From positions 5,275 through 69,274 of the forward strand of contig CAYXEK010000008.1 of assembly GCA_964463985.1 (NCBI GenBank): 64,000 bases of DNA. Reading direction: 5' to 3'. A model generated the notes under the pieces. It was not told where the DNA came from and searched no databases. It saw nothing but the letters and a program-made list of their open reading frames with translations. A program made the translations under genes and the position numbers. How positions within the stretch are numbered: the stretch's first letter is position 1; every line of letters begins with the position of its first letter. Source of the DNA: JAXGPF01 sp964463985 (GTDB lineage: Bacteria > Verrucomicrobiota > Kiritimatiellia > JAAZAB01). Of the stretch, positions 36,319 through 46,356 are shown piece by piece.

Positions 36319-39300
36319 ATGAAATGCGCAATGCTGGGTAAGGTGCGGTATGCGGCGGCGGCAATGCTGGTTTGTTTTGGATTGGCCAGCGCGAATGCCG
36401 CTGAAAGCGTATTGCCTTTTGCCGATGATTTCGAGGCTTACGATCTCGGGACTCCCCTGATTGACGGCACTAATGGATGGTACGGTTCTGACACCAACGT
36501 TCAAGTTCAGGGGCAACAGTATTACCAGGGGCTGCAGGCAGCGCAGGTGCCGTTGGATTGCCTGCTTTCGAACCGGTTTGACACCAATGTGACGGTTGCC
36601 GCATCCAACCTCTGGATGGAGTTCTACGTGCAGCCGGTGCATTACACCGGCACGAACGACCCGGAATGCGAGACAAACGTTGCGTCCGTGTTTTATCTGA
36701 ACAGCAACGGTTATTTTGTTTTGCGCAATTCCACCAGCCAATGGGTGGTGGCCGACACCAATTTTTCAGGCGGCGCCGTCACGCCGATTGCCAGCGGCGA
36801 ATGGGCCATGGTGGATTGCCGAATGGATTACGGCAACAAAAAATGGGCTTTCTTCCTGAACGGCGATCTGCTGATCAAAGACTTGAATTTTGTTGACACC
36901 AACGTATCCATGCTGTCATCCATGGATATTTACAACGGTTCCGGGCCGACGACGTTTGTGGACGGCGTTCAGGTTTCCGTGACGGTTCCTTCCGGGATAT
37001 CCTCCAACCATTCCGGCGACTGGCTGCCCGTCCTGCAGTTGATGTCCACCTCCTTTTCCTCGACCATCGTCTCCGGTCAGACCTATGATGCTCAGACCTT
37101 CTACGTGCAGCGCGGCAATGACAGCCTGAACCCGATGTATTTCACCAATACCCCGCTCCAGACATGGTTGTCCGTGGACACGCCGGACGGCACTTCCACC
37201 GGCGATATCAAGTCGGTCCAGATTTTGTTCGATACCGCGTCATTGCCAGCCGGCGTGCATACCGGTTATGTGATGGTGGCCGGCTTTGACTCGGAATTCA
37301 TGCTGGCAGCGTCCAATTCGCCCCAGCTTGTGGAAGTGGTTTTGACGGTCAATCCGCGGGCATCCATCGCGGTCAGCGAGACCAGCCTGCAGTTAACCAC
37401 CCGCGAGGGCGTAAATGTCGGCACCAATTTCGACGTCTGGAACGGCAGCGGTTATTACACCCTGGATTTCACCACCACCGTGGCCACCCTCAGCGGAGGC
37501 GATTGGCTGAGCGTGTTGCCCGTGGACGGCTCCAGCACCGGCGACACCGACAAGGTTAATCTGGTCGTTACCTGCGACGCGTCCACCATCGCCACCAACC
37601 GCGGCAGCTATACCGGCACGGTGACCATTGCCGGCACGATGACGGAAGGCTCAACCTATAATGCCGATAATTCGCCGACCGTGGTCGAGGTTGTTCTGAA
37701 TGTGGAATACCCGGCGCCGGAATTGGGCGTGACTCCGCTGCTGTTGAGCCAGCAGGTCATGCATGGCGGTAATGCGACCAACAACGGCTTCAACGTCTGG
37801 AATGCCAACTCCAATTATACTCTGGTGTTTGAAGCATCGGAGGCCGTGGCCTGGATCACTACCCTGTCGCCAAGCAATGGCAACAGCAGCGGCGCGGCGG
37901 TGCCGGTTGCGATCGCTTACGATGTCAGTTCCCTCAATGCCGGCATTCATACGGGCGTAATTGTGGTGGCGGGCACCGATCAGAAATACGGTGAGCCGGC
38001 CTTGGAGACGCCGAAGAACGTTACAGTGCTGATGGAAATTGTGGATCCGCCGGCGCCGGACTGGATCAGCGCGACAGATGGCGATTACACCAACCAGGTG
38101 CGCGTCCAATGGGCGGCCTTGACGGGGGTGGCGACTTGCGAAGTCTGGCGGGGCGAAACCGACAGCGTCAGCAATGCGACCCGCATAGCCTCGCTTGGCG
38201 GATCCGAGACGTTGCATGACGACCAGACGACCCTGCCTGGCAAGTTGTATTATTACTGGGTGCGCGGGGTCAACGTTTACGGGTACGAGGGAGCTTACAG
38301 CGTCAGCGATTCCGGCTTCCAGCAGCTTCTGCCGCCGGCTACCATTGACGCCACTAAGGATACCCACACGGACAAGGTGGCGGTGTCGTGGAGCGCCGCG
38401 CCCGGCGTGCCGACGGGATATGAAGTCTGGCGGAATTCCGCGGGAGGCACCGGAGCCATCATTGGCGCTAGCACCACGCTGGCGTACAACGACACGACTG
38501 CGGTGCCCGGTACGCTCTATTCCTACTGGGTGAAAGCCACCAATAGTCTTTCGGTCAGCGCTCCCGGGCCTTATGCCGATGGTTGGCGGCGGTTCACGGC
38601 CCCGACCAACATCGCGGCCACGGAAGGCACGCTGAACGGCAAGGTGGATGTCACATGGTCTGCGGTGAGCGGCGCGACTTCCTATGAAATCGCGCGCGAC
38701 AACACGCCGCTTGACACCGCCACCGTGACCAGCTATTCGGACACCACGGCAGCGCAGGGCGTGGGCTATAACTACAAGGTGCGGGCCAAGAGCGCGGTCA
38801 GCACGGGATCGTACAGCACGGCGGTCCTGGGCTGGGCTTCGCTGGGAACGCCTGTGGCAGTGCAGGCCAGCCAGGGACAGTACAGCTACAAGGTGTTGGT
38901 GACCTGGCCGGCCTTCGCGGTCGCCATGGACAGTTATGAAGTGCAGCGGAGCGAGACGGAAGATTTCGCTGAACATGATGTCCTGGGAACCACTGCCGCG
39001 ACAACCTATGACGACACGACGGCTGTTCCCGGCGAGGTGTATTATTACCGGGTGCGGGGCATCAAGGGCGCGCTCTACTGGCTGAGTCAGACTGACAGCG
39101 GCTGGCGCAGTTTGACCCCGCCGACCAGCGTGTCGGCTTCGCAGGGAACCTGGCCGGGCGGCGTCCTGGTGCAATGGAATGCGGTTGCCGGCGCCACGGC
39201 GTATGAAGTCTGGGCGAACAGTGAAAATGACGTCCTGGGCGCGACCAAACGCGCGGAAGTGACTGTAACGGAATATCCCGACCGCACGGTCAGCCCCGGC

Positions 39301-39575
39301 GCTACGCGGTATTACTGGATCAAGTCCAAATCCGCCGGCGGCGTCAGCGATTACAGCGCGGTGGCCAGTGGTTATGCTCCGACTACCGTTATTCTGGGCG
39401 GCGCCGGCTTTGCGCCGGCACCCGGCGATTACGACGGCGATGGCATTGACGACTTGGCCGTTTACAAGAGCACCAACGGCCATTGGAAGGTTCGCATGTC
39501 CGGTTCCGGTTATTCCGTGGTGGAAGTTACCGGATTCGGCGGAGTCGGGTTTGTGGCCGCGGTTGGCGATTATGA
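36319..39575 (+). CDS. Large secreted adhesin-like protein with lectin, Fn3 and FG-GAP regions; 3' end in a gap
   Basis: At least 1085 residues, and incomplete because 100 N follow. The signal peptide is about 1-27. Residues about 30-225 look like a concanavalin-type lectin domain (FADDFEAYDLGTP...). Residues about 230-575 hold three BACON-like beta domains (GGDWLSVLPVDGSSTGD, VWNGSGYYTLDF). Residues about 580-1020 hold five or so fibronectin type III repeats (SYEIARDNTPLD, YYWVRGVNVYG). From about 1025, FG-GAP units begin (PGDYDGDGIDDLAVY), breaking off in the gap. Such proteins are usually surface-exposed and bind glycans or neighbouring cells. The stop must lie in the gap or before the terminator at 39701. 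A predicted promoter lies upstream. Confidence 0.8.
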
Positions 39576-39894
39576 NNNNNNNNNNNNNNNNNNNNNNNNN
39601 NNNNNNNNNNNNNNNNNNNNNNNNNNNNNNNNNNNNNNNNNNNNNNNNNNNNNNNNNNNNNNNNNNNNNNNNNNNCCGGCGCAAGCCGGTCAAGCAAACA
39701 ACTGGCCGGCCAATGAAGTCATTGGCCGGCCAGTATTTTTTCCGGGTGATGCGGACATGTACGGTCAACCCTGCCCGGCATATTCGGAATATGAAAAATT
39801 GCATTGTGCCGCCGGCCTCATTTTGTTAAAAAGTCTTTCTGGAAATGCCTGAAATAATCGGCCGCCGATCAGCGGGAAATGAAAGGGAAATCAT
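39576..39894. other. Stretch without a gene: assembly gap, then terminator and leader
   Basis: This stretch begins with exactly 100 N at 39576-39675, a placeholder of unknown true size. It breaks the repeated FG-GAP units of the upstream gene, where near-identical repeats probably stopped the assembly. The remaining 219 bases, to the ssb start at 39895, hold a strong terminator at 39701-39741 and no gene that I can support. Confidence 0.9.
39701..39741 (+). terminator. Strong intrinsic terminator
   Basis: ACTGGCCGGCCAATGA (39701-39716) pairs perfectly with TCATTGGCCGGCCAGT (39719-39734), and ATTTTTT follows. This 16-bp stem with a T-run should end transcription of the gap-interrupted gene and separate it from ssb. 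Confidence 0.9.
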
Positions 39895-40329
39895 ATGGCT
39901 TCATTAAATTGTGTTGTTCTGGCCGGCAATCTCACCCGCGACCCGGAGTTGCGCGCCATTCCCAGCGGCGCCAATGTCCTGGAAATGGGAATGGCTATTA
40001 ATGATAATTACCGGAATAAGGCGGGCGAGACCGTGGAGTCCACCTGTTTCGTGGAAGTGGTGGTGTGGGGGCGCCAGGCGGAGAACTGCGCGCAGTACCT
40101 GCGCAAAGGTTCGCCGGTGCTGGTGGAAGGCCGGCTGCAATACGACCAATGGGAGAATAAGGAAGGCGAGAAGCGCAGCCGGTTGCGGGTGGTGGCTTCG
40201 CGCGTGCAGTTTCTCAGCAGTCCCCGGCGCGCGGAATACGCGGATGCTCCGGCCGGGAATGACGCCCCCGGCGGAGCCCGTCCTGATGCCGGTCCCGCGC
40301 CGGTGGCGGATGCCGATGCCCCGTTTTAG
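39895..40329 (+). CDS. ssb: Single-stranded DNA-binding protein
   Basis: A 144-residue SSB. The OB-fold spans about residues 1-110: NCVVLAGNLTRDPELRAIPSG, STCFVEVVVWGRQAENC and KGSPVLVEGRLQYDQWENKE are family-typical. A Pro/Ala/Asp-rich linker follows, and the chain ends DADAPF, the acidic-Phe tip that binds partner proteins in replication and repair. Length is normal for bacteria. AAAGGG lies upstream of the ATG, and trpS begins 9 nt after its stop, so the two are likely in one transcript. The upstream terminator at 39701 isolates it from the surface protein. Confidence 0.95.
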   Translation: MASLNCVVLAGNLTRDPELRAIPSGANVLEMGMAINDNYRNKAGETVESTCFVEVVVWGRQAENCAQYLRKGSPVLVEGRLQYDQWENKEGEKRSRLRVVASRVQFLSSPRRAEYADAPAGNDAPGGARPDAGPAPVADADAPF

Positions 40330-40338
40330 GAATTAGCC

Positions 40339-41301
40339 ATGCGTATATTATCGGGGATTCAGCCTTCCGGACGCCTGCATCTAGGCAATTATTTCGGTAT
40401 GATGCGCCCGGCGTTGGAACTACAGCGGCAGGGGCAGGCTTTTTTATTCATTGCCAATTATCATGCCATGACCACGGTGGATGACGCCGCCGTTTTGCGG
40501 CGCGCCACCGCGGATGTCGCGCTGGATTTTCTGGCGTGCGGGCTTGATCCAGAGCGCACCGTGTTTTACCGCCAGAGCGATGTTCCGGAAGTGCACGAAT
40601 TGGCATGGCTTCTGTCCACGGTTACACCCATGGGCTTGCTGGAGCGTTGCCATGCCTACAAGGATAAACTTGCCCGCGGGCATGCGGCTTCCCACGCGCT
40701 TTTCGCATATCCCGTATTGATGGCTGCCGACATTCTGGCAGTGCAGGCCGACGTGGTGCCGGTGGGGCAGGATCAGAAGCAGCACCTGGAAGTTACCCGC
40801 GACCTGGCCGTAAAATTTAACCAGAAATTCGGCGAGGTATTTAAAGTGCCGGAACCGCTGATCGCCGGCAGCGTGGCCGTGGTGCCCGGCGTGGACGGGC
40901 AGAAGATGTCGAAATCGTACAATAACGCCATTGACATATTTGGCGAACAGAAAGCCACGCGCCAGGCGGTCATGCGCATCGTTACCGACAGCAAAACCCT
41001 GGACGATCCCAAGGACCCGGAACATTGCAATGTTTTCGCCCTTTACCGCCTGTTCGCCGATGCGGAGCAGACCGCCGCGATGGCTGCGCGTTACCGGGCC
41101 GGCGGGATGGGTTACGGCGAAGCGAAAAAGGCTCTGTTTGAAATGCTCTGGAAATATTTCGAGCCCTTCCGCCGGCGCCGCGCGGAATTGGCGGCCGCCC
41201 CGGCGCGCGTCGAGGAAATCTTGCGGGATGGCGCCGCCCGCGCGCGCGCCGCTATCGCACCCACCTTGCGGGACGCGCGCCGCGCCGCTGGCGCGGCTTA
41301 A
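40339..41301 (+). CDS. trpS: Tryptophanyl-tRNA synthetase
   Basis: A 320-residue class I aminoacyl-tRNA synthetase that charges tRNA-Trp. The HIGH-like motif is PSGRLHLGNY (about 9-18), and KMSKSYNN is the KMSKS motif. Other family landmarks are ANYHAMTTVDD, YPVLMAADIL and VPVGQDQKQHLEV. Length is typical. AGGA precedes the ATG, 9 nt after ssb. The ScpA gene begins 6 nt after its stop, giving an ssb-trpS-scpA-scpB cluster. Confidence 0.96.
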   Translation: MRILSGIQPSGRLHLGNYFGMMRPALELQRQGQAFLFIANYHAMTTVDDAAVLRRATADVALDFLACGLDPERTVFYRQSDVPEVHELAWLLSTVTPMGLLERCHAYKDKLARGHAASHALFAYPVLMAADILAVQADVVPVGQDQKQHLEVTRDLAVKFNQKFGEVFKVPEPLIAGSVAVVPGVDGQKMSKSYNNAIDIFGEQKATRQAVMRIVTDSKTLDDPKDPEHCNVFALYRLFADAEQTAAMAARYRAGGMGYGEAKKALFEMLWKYFEPFRRRRAELAAAPARVEEILRDGAARARAAIAPTLRDARRAAGAA

Positions 41302-41307
41302 TTGGCC

Positions 41308-42048
41308 ATGGATACCACCGTCCAGGATGAATACAAGGTCCGACTGGAAATTTTTGAAGGACCGCTCGATCTCCTGCTGTATCTGATCAAAAAAGACGAG
41401 GTGGATATTTATAACATCCCCATCGAACTGATTACGCGGCAATACATGGAATATATGCAGTTGATGCGCATGCTTGATTTGAACATTGCCGGCGAATTCC
41501 TGGTCATGGCCGCGACGCTCATGATGATCAAAAGCCGCATGCTCCTGCCGGTGGAGGACCGCCCGGAACTTGAGGCGGAGGAAGACGATCCGCGCTGGGA
41601 ACTGGTGCGGCAACTGGTGGAATACAAGAAATTCAAGGATGCCGCCGGCGCGCTGCAGACTATGGAGCTGCGGCGGGAAAACATTTTCGAATGCGGCGCG
41701 GAAGACTTGCCGCTGGAACCGGAACCGGGCGCAGCGCTGGGCGATATCACGATTTTTGATTTGATCGCCGCTTTTAACGAAGCGTTGAAACGCGTGCCGG
41801 TAGCCGCGGAAATCGGCGAGATTTATGCCGAACGACACACCGTCGCCGACAAAATCGAATTGATTGTGCAAACCCTGCGTGCCGCCGATAGCGTGGGATT
41901 CGAAGAATTGTTCACGCAGGCCGCCACCCGGCATGAAATTGTCTGCACTTTCCTGGCGGTGCTGGAATTGATTCGCCTGCGCCAGATCAAGGCGCGCCAG
42001 AATGGGGTTTTCGGGGCTATTGTTTTGGAAAGGGCCATTCCCGCATGA
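41308..42048 (+). CDS. scpA: Segregation and condensation protein A
   Basis: A 246-residue kleisin subunit of the bacterial SMC condensin complex. It begins MDTTVQDEYKVRLEIFEGPL, and the diagnostic FEGPLDLLLYLIKKDEVDIYNI and EFLVMAATLMMIKSRMLLP are present. The C-terminal winged-helix part holds FLAVLELIRLRQIKARQ. I chose the ATG at 41308; a TTG six bases upstream directly abuts the trpS stop. Its TGA overlaps the scpB ATG (ATGA), so the two are translationally coupled. Confidence 0.94.
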   Translation: MDTTVQDEYKVRLEIFEGPLDLLLYLIKKDEVDIYNIPIELITRQYMEYMQLMRMLDLNIAGEFLVMAATLMMIKSRMLLPVEDRPELEAEEDDPRWELVRQLVEYKKFKDAAGALQTMELRRENIFECGAEDLPLEPEPGAALGDITIFDLIAAFNEALKRVPVAAEIGEIYAERHTVADKIELIVQTLRAADSVGFEELFTQAATRHEIVCTFLAVLELIRLRQIKARQNGVFGAIVLERAIPA

Positions 42049-42920
42049 CCGAAGAGCAAGAGGCAAAGATCGCGGCAACCGCGGCGCCAGCGGACGCGGC
42101 CGCCGGCCCGGCAGAAACGCCGGAACTGGAACTGAAACGCATTGTCGGCGCCATGCTGTTCGCCGCCAAGAAACCGTTGACACTGGCGGAAATACGCCGC
42201 GTGCTGCAGCAGGTTGCCGAACAATTTCCGGAAGACGGGCGCCAGCCGGCGCGCGACGCTGCAATCAGGAAAGCTGTCGCGTCCCTGCAGGAAACATTGG
42301 AAGGCAGCGGGCTGGGCGTCACGCTGGGAATTGCGCCGGGCCCCGGCCTGGACGGCGGCGGTTACCGCCTTCAGACCGATCCCGCATGCGGGCCCTGGCT
42401 GCGGTGCCTGCTGGATCTGGGCAAGCCTACGCGGCTTTCCCGCCCGGCGCTGGAAACCCTGGCGATTATCGCTTACCGACAGCCCGTGAGCCGGGCGGAA
42501 ATCGAAGGCGTCCGCGGCGTTGGCGTGGACGCCATGTTGCGCACCCTGCTGGAAATGCAATTGATTAAAATCTCCGGCCGCAGCGAACTGCCGGGAAGGC
42601 CTTTGTTATACGGCACCACCCAGTTGTTCCTTGAGCATTTCGGACTTAAAAATGTGCGGGATTTGCCCGGCATTGAGCAATTATGCCGGCGCGAGGCTGA
42701 ACGCGCGCAGGCTGCCGCCGCGCCCTCGCCGGAATCGGAGACGGGCGGGAAGCCGGACGATGATGCGCCGGAGGTTGGTACAGTCAATCTGGATGCCCTG
42801 CCTCCAGACAGGGAAGCGGAAGACGCGCCGGAGGAAAAGCCAACCCCGGCGGCAGCTCCGGGCGCTGCCCAAGGGCCGGAAGACGAAGAAGAGGAAGACG
42901 ATGGCGGTGAAGAAAAATAA
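42045..42920 (+). CDS. scpB: Segregation and condensation protein B
   Basis: A 291-residue partner of ScpA in the SMC complex. The two winged-helix domains span about residues 25-200: LKRIVGAMLFAAKKPLTLAEI and LETLAIIAYRQPVSRAEIEG with RGVGVDAMLRTLLEMQLIKI. The GRPLLYGTTQLFLEHFGL end is conserved. The last about 75 residues are a low-complexity acidic tail (EDEEEEDDGGEE), longer than in most ScpB proteins. It overlaps scpA by 4 nt. A terminator-like hairpin begins 17 nt after the stop. Confidence 0.93.
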   Translation: MTEEQEAKIAATAAPADAAAGPAETPELELKRIVGAMLFAAKKPLTLAEIRRVLQQVAEQFPEDGRQPARDAAIRKAVASLQETLEGSGLGVTLGIAPGPGLDGGGYRLQTDPACGPWLRCLLDLGKPTRLSRPALETLAIIAYRQPVSRAEIEGVRGVGVDAMLRTLLEMQLIKISGRSELPGRPLLYGTTQLFLEHFGLKNVRDLPGIEQLCRREAERAQAAAAPSPESETGGKPDDDAPEVGTVNLDALPPDREAEDAPEEKPTPAAAPGAAQGPEDEEEEDDGGEEK

Positions 42921-42937
42921 CATTCCGTGAACCATAT

Positions 42938-42982
42938 CCAAAACTCGCGTTTTGGAAGTTTTTAGGTTTTACGCCGGAACCA
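42938..42982 (+). terminator. Terminator-like hairpin and second CCAAAAC repeat copy
   Basis: CCAAAAC (42938-42944) pairs with GTTTTGG (42949-42955) around a TCGC loop, and AAG then TTTTT follow. It should end the ssb-scpB transcript. The sequence, and the following GGTTTTACGCCGGAAC, is a diverged copy of the repeat at 30918-30960. Confidence 0.7.
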
Positions 42983-43019
42983 ATTTCATTGAACACCGAA
43001 CACTGAAAACCAGTTTGCC

Positions 43020-44117
43020 ATGGATTTGAAAAAATTACGCCAGGAAATCGACCGCTTGGATGACCGGTTGGTGGAATTGTTAAGCCGGCGGGCGCGGGTG
43101 GCGCTCCGGATTGGAGAGGCCAAGCGTTCACATCGCCACGCTGCTTACGTGCCCGCCCGGGAAAAAAAGGTTCTGGAGAACGTGCGCCATCTGAATCGGG
43201 GACCTTTGCCGGATGAGGCGTTAATTGCAATTTACCGTGAAATCATGTCGGCTTCGATTGCCCTGGAGCAGCCTGTGCGGGTCGCCTATCTGGGGCCGGT
43301 GGCGACTTTTACCCATCAGGCCGCCCGCAACCGGTTCGGCGCCAGCGTGCAATATATGCCCTGCGAAACGATCGGCGACGTTTTTAATGCCGTTCAAACG
43401 CGCCAGGCGGATTACGGCGTTGCGCCGGTGGAAAATTCAATTGAAGGCGCTGTAACGCACACCCTGGATGAATTGGCGGGCAGCCCGCTGAAAATTTGCG
43501 CGGAAATATATCTGCGGATTGCCCATCACTTGATGGCCGCCCGGCCCGAGCGCCGCCATATACGGCGGATTTACAGCAAAGACCAGGTTTTCGGCCAATG
43601 CCGCAACTGGCTGCGCAATAACATGCCCGGCGTGGAACTGGCCCCGGTGTCCAGCACGGCGCGGGCGGCGGAAATGGCCGCTCGCGAGAAAAACACGGCG
43701 GCGCTGGCAAGTTTGTTGGCGGCGGAAATGTACGGGTTGCAGTTGCTGGCCCGCAATGTGCAGGATTCCGGCGCCAACACCACGCGTTTCCTGGTGCTGG
43801 GATCCGAATTCGGCGCGCCTACCGGGAAGGATAAAACCTCGGTGTTGTTTTCCGTCAAACACCGCGCCGGCGCCCTGCACCGGGTCCTAACGGTGTTTAA
43901 AAGGTACGGCATCAATATGACTAAAATCGAATCGCGTCCCAGCCGCCAAAAAGCCTGGGAATATCTGTTCTTCGTGGATATCGAAGGGCACGCCGCCGAA
44001 CCTCAGGTGCGGCGGGCCCTGGATGAATTGGAAAAACATTGCACGGTGTGCACTATACTGGGAGCTTATCCGCGAGCGCCGGAAGCCGATTTGATTCATG
44101 CGCCTTCTTCGCCATGA
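43020..44117 (+). CDS. pheA: Bifunctional chorismate mutase / prephenate dehydratase
   Basis: A 365-residue enzyme that converts chorismate through prephenate to phenylpyruvate in phenylalanine synthesis. The N-terminal helices (about 1-85, LRQEIDRLDDRLVELLSRRA) are an AroQ-type mutase. The dehydratase domain (about 88-270) has VAYLGPVATFTHQAA, APVENSIEGAV and the TRF motif in NTTRFLVLG. The C-terminal ACT domain (about 280-355) has the ESRPSR motif (KIESRPSRQKAWEYLFFVD), which senses phenylalanine. The start is the first ATG of the mutase. It is 99 nt after scpB, behind the hairpin, so it is likely a separate transcription unit. No ribosome-binding site is clear. Confidence 0.94.
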   Translation: MDLKKLRQEIDRLDDRLVELLSRRARVALRIGEAKRSHRHAAYVPAREKKVLENVRHLNRGPLPDEALIAIYREIMSASIALEQPVRVAYLGPVATFTHQAARNRFGASVQYMPCETIGDVFNAVQTRQADYGVAPVENSIEGAVTHTLDELAGSPLKICAEIYLRIAHHLMAARPERRHIRRIYSKDQVFGQCRNWLRNNMPGVELAPVSSTARAAEMAAREKNTAALASLLAAEMYGLQLLARNVQDSGANTTRFLVLGSEFGAPTGKDKTSVLFSVKHRAGALHRVLTVFKRYGINMTKIESRPSRQKAWEYLFFVDIEGHAAEPQVRRALDELEKHCTVCTILGAYPRAPEADLIHAPSSP

Positions 44118-44220
44118 CGCCATCTCCCCGCAAGACGATGTTAAAAATGCCCCCTCTGGTTCATTCTGTTCCATGCGAACCGCAGAACCGCAGATTGACG
44201 AACTGCAGAATATCGAAGAA

Positions 44221-45285
44221 ATGACAGCCATCCTTGCGATATTCGTAGTTTGGTGTCCGATATTCTGCTGTTCGTTTCCGGCGTGTCCAAACAAGCGAAA
44301 TCAGGAACTTTCACCCCGCCGCCTATCCGCCGTCTTATGTCTGGCGGCGTCCCTGATCTGCCGTCTGGCATCGGCGGGCCCGGCAGCCGACTCCGCGACG
44401 GGCCGCGCGGATACGAACGCCGTCCCGGCTGAGGCGGTCAGCGGCAACGGGCGTTTCGATCGCTACCACGCGGAAGTGTCCGACCAGGTGAGCCGTTACA
44501 TCCGCCGGTTCGATGAATACCTGGCGGGGCGCAATATCCCGGCTGAGCCGACCGGCTCCTGGATCAGGGTGATCCCCCGCGTGGAAGCGGAGGAAGGCAA
44601 GGGAGTCAAGGTGGGCGCCGCCTTTAAAAGCCGCATCGTTCTTCCGCATCTGCCCGACCGCCTGGAACTGATAGCCGACAATGTGCCCCGGGGGATTTTG
44701 CCCGGCAAGGATGTGGCACCCGATCAATATGACAGCGTCAACGCCGGATTGCGCTGGAATCTGCTCCGCCGGGATCTGTCATGGGTGGATGTGGACGGCG
44801 GCGTGAATTTGAAGCCTTGGCCGTCTCCGTTTACGCGCCTGACCGTCAGCCATGCTTTCGTCTGGGACAATGTCTGGAGCCTGGAATTGAGCCAGCAGGG
44901 GTTTTTGTATGTCAATGACGATGGGTTCGGCGAGATGTCGCAGGTGGAATTGACCCGCGCTCTGGCGTCCGGCAGTTATGCGCGGGCCGTCGCCGCCGCC
45001 ACATGGTCGGAGGAAACGGAAGGCGTGGAGTGGGAGCAGACCAGCATGTTATGGCGGAATCTCGGCCGCCAGCGCACCATAGAAACCAGTTTCAGTTTTT
45101 TCGGACACGTGGATTCGGCTTCGCTCATGGACAATTACCGTTTGAATGCGACTTACCGCTGGAATGCCTTGCGCCCCTGGCTTTTCTTCAGCGTGACGCC
45201 GCAGGTTTCATTCCCGCGCGAACGCGACTACCGCCTTACCCCGCTGCTGCGTTTCTGCGTGGAAATCACCTGCAGCGACGCCTGA
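44221..45285 (+). CDS. Exported beta-rich protein of unknown function, possibly outer membrane
   Basis: A protein of about 354 residues that I do not recognise. The frame is open from 44098, but I placed the start at the ATG at 44221. A second hydrophobic stretch (RRLSAVLCLAASLICRLASA) looks like the actual signal peptide, so the true start may lie further downstream or use a rare codon. The mature part opens with a DRYHAEVSDQVSRYIRRFDEYL helix, then alternating beta strands rich in aromatic ends (SWIRVIPRVEAEE, GLRWNLLRRDLSWVDV, YRWNALRPWLFFSVTPQ). This fits a small outer-membrane barrel. Its 3' end overlaps the convergent AraC gene by 58 nt. Confidence 0.5.
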   Translation: MTAILAIFVVWCPIFCCSFPACPNKRNQELSPRRLSAVLCLAASLICRLASAGPAADSATGRADTNAVPAEAVSGNGRFDRYHAEVSDQVSRYIRRFDEYLAGRNIPAEPTGSWIRVIPRVEAEEGKGVKVGAAFKSRIVLPHLPDRLELIADNVPRGILPGKDVAPDQYDSVNAGLRWNLLRRDLSWVDVDGGVNLKPWPSPFTRLTVSHAFVWDNVWSLELSQQGFLYVNDDGFGEMSQVELTRALASGSYARAVAAATWSEETEGVEWEQTSMLWRNLGRQRTIETSFSFFGHVDSASLMDNYRLNATYRWNALRPWLFFSVTPQVSFPRERDYRLTPLLRFCVEITCSDA

Positions 45286-46187
45286 CGGCGAGGCGGGGGC
45301 GAGGCCGGCCATTTGTTCCGCTGCCGGCGCGCCGGCCGCAGGGCTGCGGGACGGATGCCGAACCGGCTGGCAAAGATCCGGCTGAAATACAGCGGATCCT
45401 TGAAGCCGACCGCCGCCGCCGCCTGTTTGACCAGCAAGTCTCCGCCCTGCAGCAATTGCCGCGCCTGCAAAAGGCGCACTTCGTTGATGTAACGATGCAG
45501 CGGCATTTTTTCCGAGCGGCGGAAGACGGCGTTCAGGTGGCCGGGCGAGTAATGCACTATGGCGGCCATCTTTGCCAGCGATATGTCCTCCCAGAAATAC
45601 TGCCCGATGTAATGCTTGATCTGCTCGATGATCTGCTCGTGAAAATCGGCCGGCTGCATCCGGCTCAATTCGGGATTGGCAAGAATGTATTCGACGCATT
45701 CCATCAGCAGATAGTGAAACCTTGCGCGCGCAAGGATGTTCTGCGCAAAATCCGGCTCGCGGGCCGCGCGCCAGAGCTGCGGGCACATGGGAGGGGTGAT
45801 GGCCAGGCGTTTTTTGGAAGTGTTGTAGGATGTCAGCGGGTCATATTCCGTCGCGTGAAACAGCAGGGCTGCCGGCAGGACGGTGGCCCAGAGCAGGCGG
45901 TAGCCGTCGTCGGCGGACAGGTAATGCTCGCCATGCACCACTCCCGGCACAAAAACCATGGCCGTGTCGCGCGGACATGCCAGCCAGCGGCCATTCACGT
46001 TCAACGCCAGGCTGCCGCGCAACAGGCATATCATTTCCAGTTGCCGGTGGGCATGCGGCGCGTAAAACAAGTCGTTGAATTGCCGGCGGAGCGCGCCGCC
46101 CGGCGGCGCCTCGTCGCCGGGCAGACAAAAGCGGACGCCCTTGTCCGATAGCGCCGCCAGGAATTGCGTTAAGTCGTTGTTGTTCAT
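45228..46187 (-). CDS. AraC-family transcriptional regulator
   Basis: A 319-residue regulator with an N-terminal cupin-like domain (about 35-110; HAHRQLEMICLLRGSLALNV) and a C-terminal AraC helix-turn-helix pair: EDISLAKMAAIVHYSPGHLN and KQAAAAVGFKDPLYFSRIF, followed by FGIRPAALR. It is divergent from the DegT aminotransferase gene, with a predicted promoter on its own strand at 46217-46245. That layout suggests it controls the aminotransferase and downstream genes, or itself. The C-terminus extends past the usual end with a basic tail, and its 3' end overlaps the convergent exported-protein gene. Confidence 0.88.
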   Translation of the reverse strand: MNNNDLTQFLAALSDKGVRFCLPGDEAPPGGALRRQFNDLFYAPHAHRQLEMICLLRGSLALNVNGRWLACPRDTAMVFVPGVVHGEHYLSADDGYRLLWATVLPAALLFHATEYDPLTSYNTSKKRLAITPPMCPQLWRAAREPDFAQNILARARFHYLLMECVEYILANPELSRMQPADFHEQIIEQIKHYIGQYFWEDISLAKMAAIVHYSPGHLNAVFRRSEKMPLHRYINEVRLLQARQLLQGGDLLVKQAAAAVGFKDPLYFSRIFASRFGIRPAALRPARRQRNKWPASPPPRRQASLQVISTQKRSSGVRR

Positions 46188-46216
46188 GCGTCGTTTTGTC
46201 CATGTGTTTTGTTCTT

Positions 46217-46245
46217 TTTATACATTCATATTTGTTTGATTGCAA
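46217..46245 (-). promoter_or_regulatory. Predicted sigma70 promoter for the AraC gene
   Basis: On the minus strand, TTGCAA (46240-46245), a 17-nt spacer and TATAAA (46217-46222) form a good sigma70-like promoter about 30 nt upstream of the ATG at 46187. The same 169-bp region must also hold the promoter of the gene at 46357. Confidence 0.6.
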
Positions 46246-46356
46246 CGTGTATTTAAGATTGAATGGCTGCCGGTGAAGGCGGCAGTTTACGCGCGCCGCC
46301 GCCGCCGGTCGGGCGGCGTCAAGAAACATGCCGGGAATCAACATGAGGATTGGCCA

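Noticed and set aside
39676..39852. Apparent C-terminus of the Fn3/FG-GAP protein after the gap
   Set aside because: The frame runs through a strong terminator hairpin and has no FG-GAP motif. The true stop must be in or near the gap.
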